DNA from: an uncultured Romboutsia sp.
GTDB taxonomy: Bacteria; Bacillota; Clostridia; Peptostreptococcales; Peptostreptococcaceae
Direction of reading: 5' to 3'
Length of the DNA: 15,654 bases
NCBI GenBank assembly: GCA_937907205.1
Contig: CALESE010000173.1
Coordinates: forward strand, 1-15,654
The position numbers and the translations under genes are program-made. Below are positions 13,261-15,654 of this stretch, piece after piece (the first letter of the stretch is position 1; each line of letters starts with the position of its first letter). The notes beneath the pieces were generated by a model. It had not been told where the DNA came from and did not search any database. It saw only the letters and a list, made by a program, of their open reading frames with translations.

Positions 13261-15388
13261 CTAATTCCATATCCCACGCAAAGTATCCATTCTCTTTTTT
13301 AGAATAGGTTAATATTGCATCAAACTTATTACCTTTTTTAGATGTTAATGATTTAACTTTAGCAAAACCATTTTTCAATATACTTTTAACCATAGTTTTA
13401 TTAGGTTTTTTATTATAATAATTCAAAAATTTATCATCTTTCCATATACCAAATTTACATTCTTTATAATTATTGCATATATATCCTTTGCTAATTTCAA
13501 AAACATCATTTTGACAAATAGGGCACTTGCCTAAGGATTCTTTTTTATCAGTTACATTAGAATTTGATGTATACTTACCTTTGAATGAATATTCTTGGGT
13601 ACTTATGTTTTTTTGAGTATCATTTTTTATAAGCTCAACATTTTGAACTATGAAGTTCATTATATGACTTAAGTATTCTTTTCTAGTATAATTACCTTTT
13701 TGTATATCACTTAAACTTTTTTCAAGTTTACCTGTGTAATCTATATCAAATAATTCTTTAACTGGAAACATTTCTACTAAGTTTTTGCCTAAATCAGATA
13801 TGAAATAGGACTTACCTTTTTTTCCTACATATCCAACTTGAAGAATCTTTTTTAATACATCAGCACGTGTAGCAGAAGTTCCGATAGAGTAACCAGACAA
13901 AACAGTAGTATCGTCTTCTGATACATTTTTTCCACAATTTTTCATAGCTTTAAGAAGAGTATCTTCAGTATAAGGTTTTGGAGGTGTAGTTTGCTTAGTT
14001 AAAGGCTTTATATTAAGAACATCTACACTATCATTAATACTTACCATTGGAAGTAAATCACATTTTTCTTCTTTATTATAAACTTCAAGATATCCATTAT
14101 GTTTAAGTACTTTACCTTTAGTTATAAATATATGATTATCAACAGTTGTTTTTATCTCTGTATTTTCGTACTCAGCAGGAGGCATAAAATTAGATATAAA
14201 TCTATCTTTAATTGCGTTATATATTATTTGTTCATCTGAGCTTAACTTATTAGGAATTATATAAGTTGGTATAATAGCACTATGGCTATCAACTTTAGAT
14301 GAATCAAATATTCTTTTACTTTTTGTAAATTTAATTTTATTTTCATAAGGAAGACCACTTTTTAATTTTTCAAGTGTTTGAGATACTTTAGATGTTAGAC
14401 TTTCTTCTAAATATATAGAATCAGTTCTAGGATATGTAATGTATCCACCTTTACCTTTTCCTTCATAAAGTGATTGACATACGCTTAAAACTTTGTCTGA
14501 TGTAAAATTTGAGTATTTAGAAGTTATATATCCTTGTAAGGATGTTAAGCTGAAAAGTTTTGGTGCATATTCTTTAGATATAGTAATTTTTTTATCAGAT
14601 ACAAGACCTTTATCAGATTTTATATCATTTATTATTTTATTAACTTCTTCAAGATCATCAAATTTACTTTCTTTGCCTTTTATATATTTACCTTTATATT
14701 CACCATTTTTTGATTTGAAGGTACCTTCTATTTCATAATAAGTTTTAGGTATAAAATTAATTATTTCCATATCCCTGTCATAAATTAACTTAACAGTAGG
14801 AAGTATTACACGACCAATATTTAATAATTTTCCATTACCATATTTTAATGTAGCTACTGAAGTAAAATTGATTCCTATTAACCAATCGGTTATAAGCCTA
14901 GTATATCCTGCAGCTTGTAAGTTTCTCATTTCAGAGTTATCTTTTAAATTGTTCATGCCTCGTGTTATATCTTCAGGAGTCCATTCGTTAACTAAAATTC
15001 TCTTTATAGGTTTTTTATTTTTAGATAGTAAAAATATTAAAAATGATATCAACTCACCTTCTCGGTCGTTATCAGTTGCATTTATAACGTATTCTATATC
15101 ATTTCTATATAGTAAATTTTTTACTATATCAAATTGTTTTTTCTTAGAATAGTCAACTTTAAATTTAAATTTATCAATAGGTATAAATGGAAAATTATCC
15201 ATTTTCCAAGATCCAGAATATTTATCTTTATCATAATCCTTCATATCATATAGCCCAACTAAATGGCCTACAGCATAAGTAATTATATATCCATTTCCTT
15301 CGAAATAACCATCATGTTTAGTCTTAGCACCTAAAAAAGAAGCAATAGTTTTAGCAACAGATGGTTTTTCAGCTAATATAAGTTTCAA
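13244..15388 (-). CDS. topB: DNA topoisomerase III (type IA)
   Basis: A 714-residue type IA topoisomerase of the TopB class, which passes single DNA strands through a transient 5'-phosphotyrosine break to decatenate and resolve recombination or replication intermediates. The N-terminal TOPRIM domain holds E7 (MKLILAEKPSVAK) and the metal-binding DxDxE in ATDNDREGE (D106, D108, E110). The gate domains follow, with TRLITDWLIGINFT (163-176). The catalytic Tyr is Y319 in GGYITYPRTDS. The C-terminus has a four-Cys zinc finger (CPIC...C...C, about residues 617-640) and a topoisomerase C-terminal repeat-like segment ending in a FAWDMELE strand. Length agrees with Firmicutes TopB (about 727). The start is TTG at 15388-15386 with AAGGGGGT at 15404-15397; an upstream ATG is in another frame. 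The usually conserved SxGRVQxPT segment reads NIGRVILPT (190-198). Confidence 0.95.
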   Translation of the reverse strand: MKLILAEKPSVAKTIASFLGAKTKHDGYFEGNGYIITYAVGHLVGLYDMKDYDKDKYSGSWKMDNFPFIPIDKFKFKVDYSKKKQFDIVKNLLYRNDIEYVINATDNDREGELISFLIFLLSKNKKPIKRILVNEWTPEDITRGMNNLKDNSEMRNLQAAGYTRLITDWLIGINFTSVATLKYGNGKLLNIGRVILPTVKLIYDRDMEIINFIPKTYYEIEGTFKSKNGEYKGKYIKGKESKFDDLEEVNKIINDIKSDKGLVSDKKITISKEYAPKLFSLTSLQGYITSKYSNFTSDKVLSVCQSLYEGKGKGGYITYPRTDSIYLEESLTSKVSQTLEKLKSGLPYENKIKFTKSKRIFDSSKVDSHSAIIPTYIIPNKLSSDEQIIYNAIKDRFISNFMPPAEYENTEIKTTVDNHIFITKGKVLKHNGYLEVYNKEEKCDLLPMVSINDSVDVLNIKPLTKQTTPPKPYTEDTLLKAMKNCGKNVSEDDTTVLSGYSIGTSATRADVLKKILQVGYVGKKGKSYFISDLGKNLVEMFPVKELFDIDYTGKLEKSLSDIQKGNYTRKEYLSHIMNFIVQNVELIKNDTQKNISTQEYSFKGKYTSNSNVTDKKESLGKCPICQNDVFEISKGYICNNYKECKFGIWKDDKFLNYYNKKPNKTMVKSILKNGFAKVKSLTSKKGNKFDAILTYSKKENGYFAWDMELEKTAK

Positions 15389-15440
15389 TAAACATAACCC
15401 CCTTAAGAGTAATTAAATATTTTAAAACGACTCTAAATAT

Positions 15441-15468
15441 ATTATCATATAAAAATAGAATATATCAA
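15441..15468 (-). promoter_or_regulatory. Candidate topB promoter
   Basis: On the minus strand TTGATA (plus 15468-15463) and GATAAT (plus 15446-15441) are separated by 16 nt, each close to the vegetative consensus. Transcription would begin near 15434, giving a leader of about 46 nt containing the AAGGGGGT ribosome site. The AT-rich context reduces specificity. Confidence 0.45.
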
Positions 15469-15541
15469 TATTGTTTGAAATTTAATATATTTTTGAGAAG
15501 TTGGAAAGTTATAGTAAAATAGAATTTTTATAGACAAAAAG

Positions 15542-15555
15542 TTACAAATTTGTAA
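15542..15555. repeat. 14-bp perfect palindrome TTACAAATTTGTAA
   Basis: A perfect inverted repeat in the non-coding end of the window, about 155 bp upstream of topB. It is long enough to be an operator half-site pair and contains G/C at both CAAATTTG positions, so it is less trivial than pure A/T dyads. No partner gene is visible to the right, so its role is unknown. Confidence 0.35.
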
Positions 15556-15654
15556 TAATTATTTTATAAATAAAAATAATACAATAAAATTAATAATTAT
15601 TTTATTTGATAAATTATCATATTAAGTGCAACACATAAAAATATATAAAAAAAT

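Larger units (their letters stand above)
15389..15654. other. Non-coding AT-rich end of the window
   Basis: No credible coding region in either direction. It holds the topB promoter candidate, the palindrome above, and two exact copies of TAATAATTATTTTAT (15553-15567 and 15591-15605). A weak plus-strand promoter-like pair, TTGAGA (15493-15498) and TAAAAT (15515-15520) with 16-nt spacing, might serve a gene beyond the right edge. Confidence 0.5.

Noticed and set aside
13244..15388. topB as part of a mobile or conjugative element
   Set aside because: Element-borne topoisomerases exist, but no integrase, relaxase, transfer gene or repeat boundary is visible. Codon use matches its neighbours, and it shares a tidy terminator with the neighbouring gene.

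Overview
The window is a low-GC (AT-rich), gene-dense stretch of a spore-forming Clostridia chromosome. Heavy AGA/ATA/TTA codon use, several TTG starts, strong AGGAGG ribosome sites, the sporulation genes yqfC/yqfD and two-subunit GlyQ/GlyS all point that way. Protein content and gene order suggest a Peptostreptococcaceae-type organism (Clostridioides and relatives). That placement is inference; species cannot be read from the window.

Most of it is the conserved Firmicutes 'era neighbourhood', which in Bacillus subtilis runs yqfC-yqfD-phoH-yqfF-ybeY-dgkA-cdd-era-yqzL-recO-glyQ-glyS-ccpN-yqfL. Five transcription blocks can be drawn from spacing and hairpins. (1) yqfC-yqfD-phoH-ybeY-dgkA/PAP2 (244-4000) covers sporulation, an ATPase, rRNA processing and lipid-carrier phosphorylation, and ends at the hairpin at 4028-4052. 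(2) era-mgtE (4226-6507) covers ribosome assembly and Mg2+ transport, and ends at an unusual hairpin that also covers the ribosome site of yqzL. (3) yqzL-recO-UBA/DUF4342 gene (6578-8091) is tightly overlapping. (4) glyQ-glyS (8287-11231) encodes glycyl-tRNA synthetase. (5) ccpN-yqfL plus perhaps a small zinc-ribbon gene (11412-13231) concerns regulation of gluconeogenesis and pyruvate phosphate dikinase. A topoisomerase III gene (topB, 15388 to 13244, minus strand) converges on block 5, and the two share one bidirectional terminator. A divergent minus-strand gene probably begins at the left edge.

Differences from the B. subtilis layout: yqfF (pgpH) and cdd are absent; mgtE sits between era and yqzL; DgkA is fused to a PAP2-type phosphatase domain; ppdK does not follow yqfL; and a zinc-ribbon protein and topB occupy that side.

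I see no mobile element, CRISPR array, tRNA, rRNA or phage gene, and no convincing new multi-gene system. The points most worth a second look are small: the hairpin over the yqzL ribosome site, the strong promoter directly followed by a hairpin in front of glyQS (with no T-box), the dyad in front of ccpN, and the kinase-phosphatase fusion.
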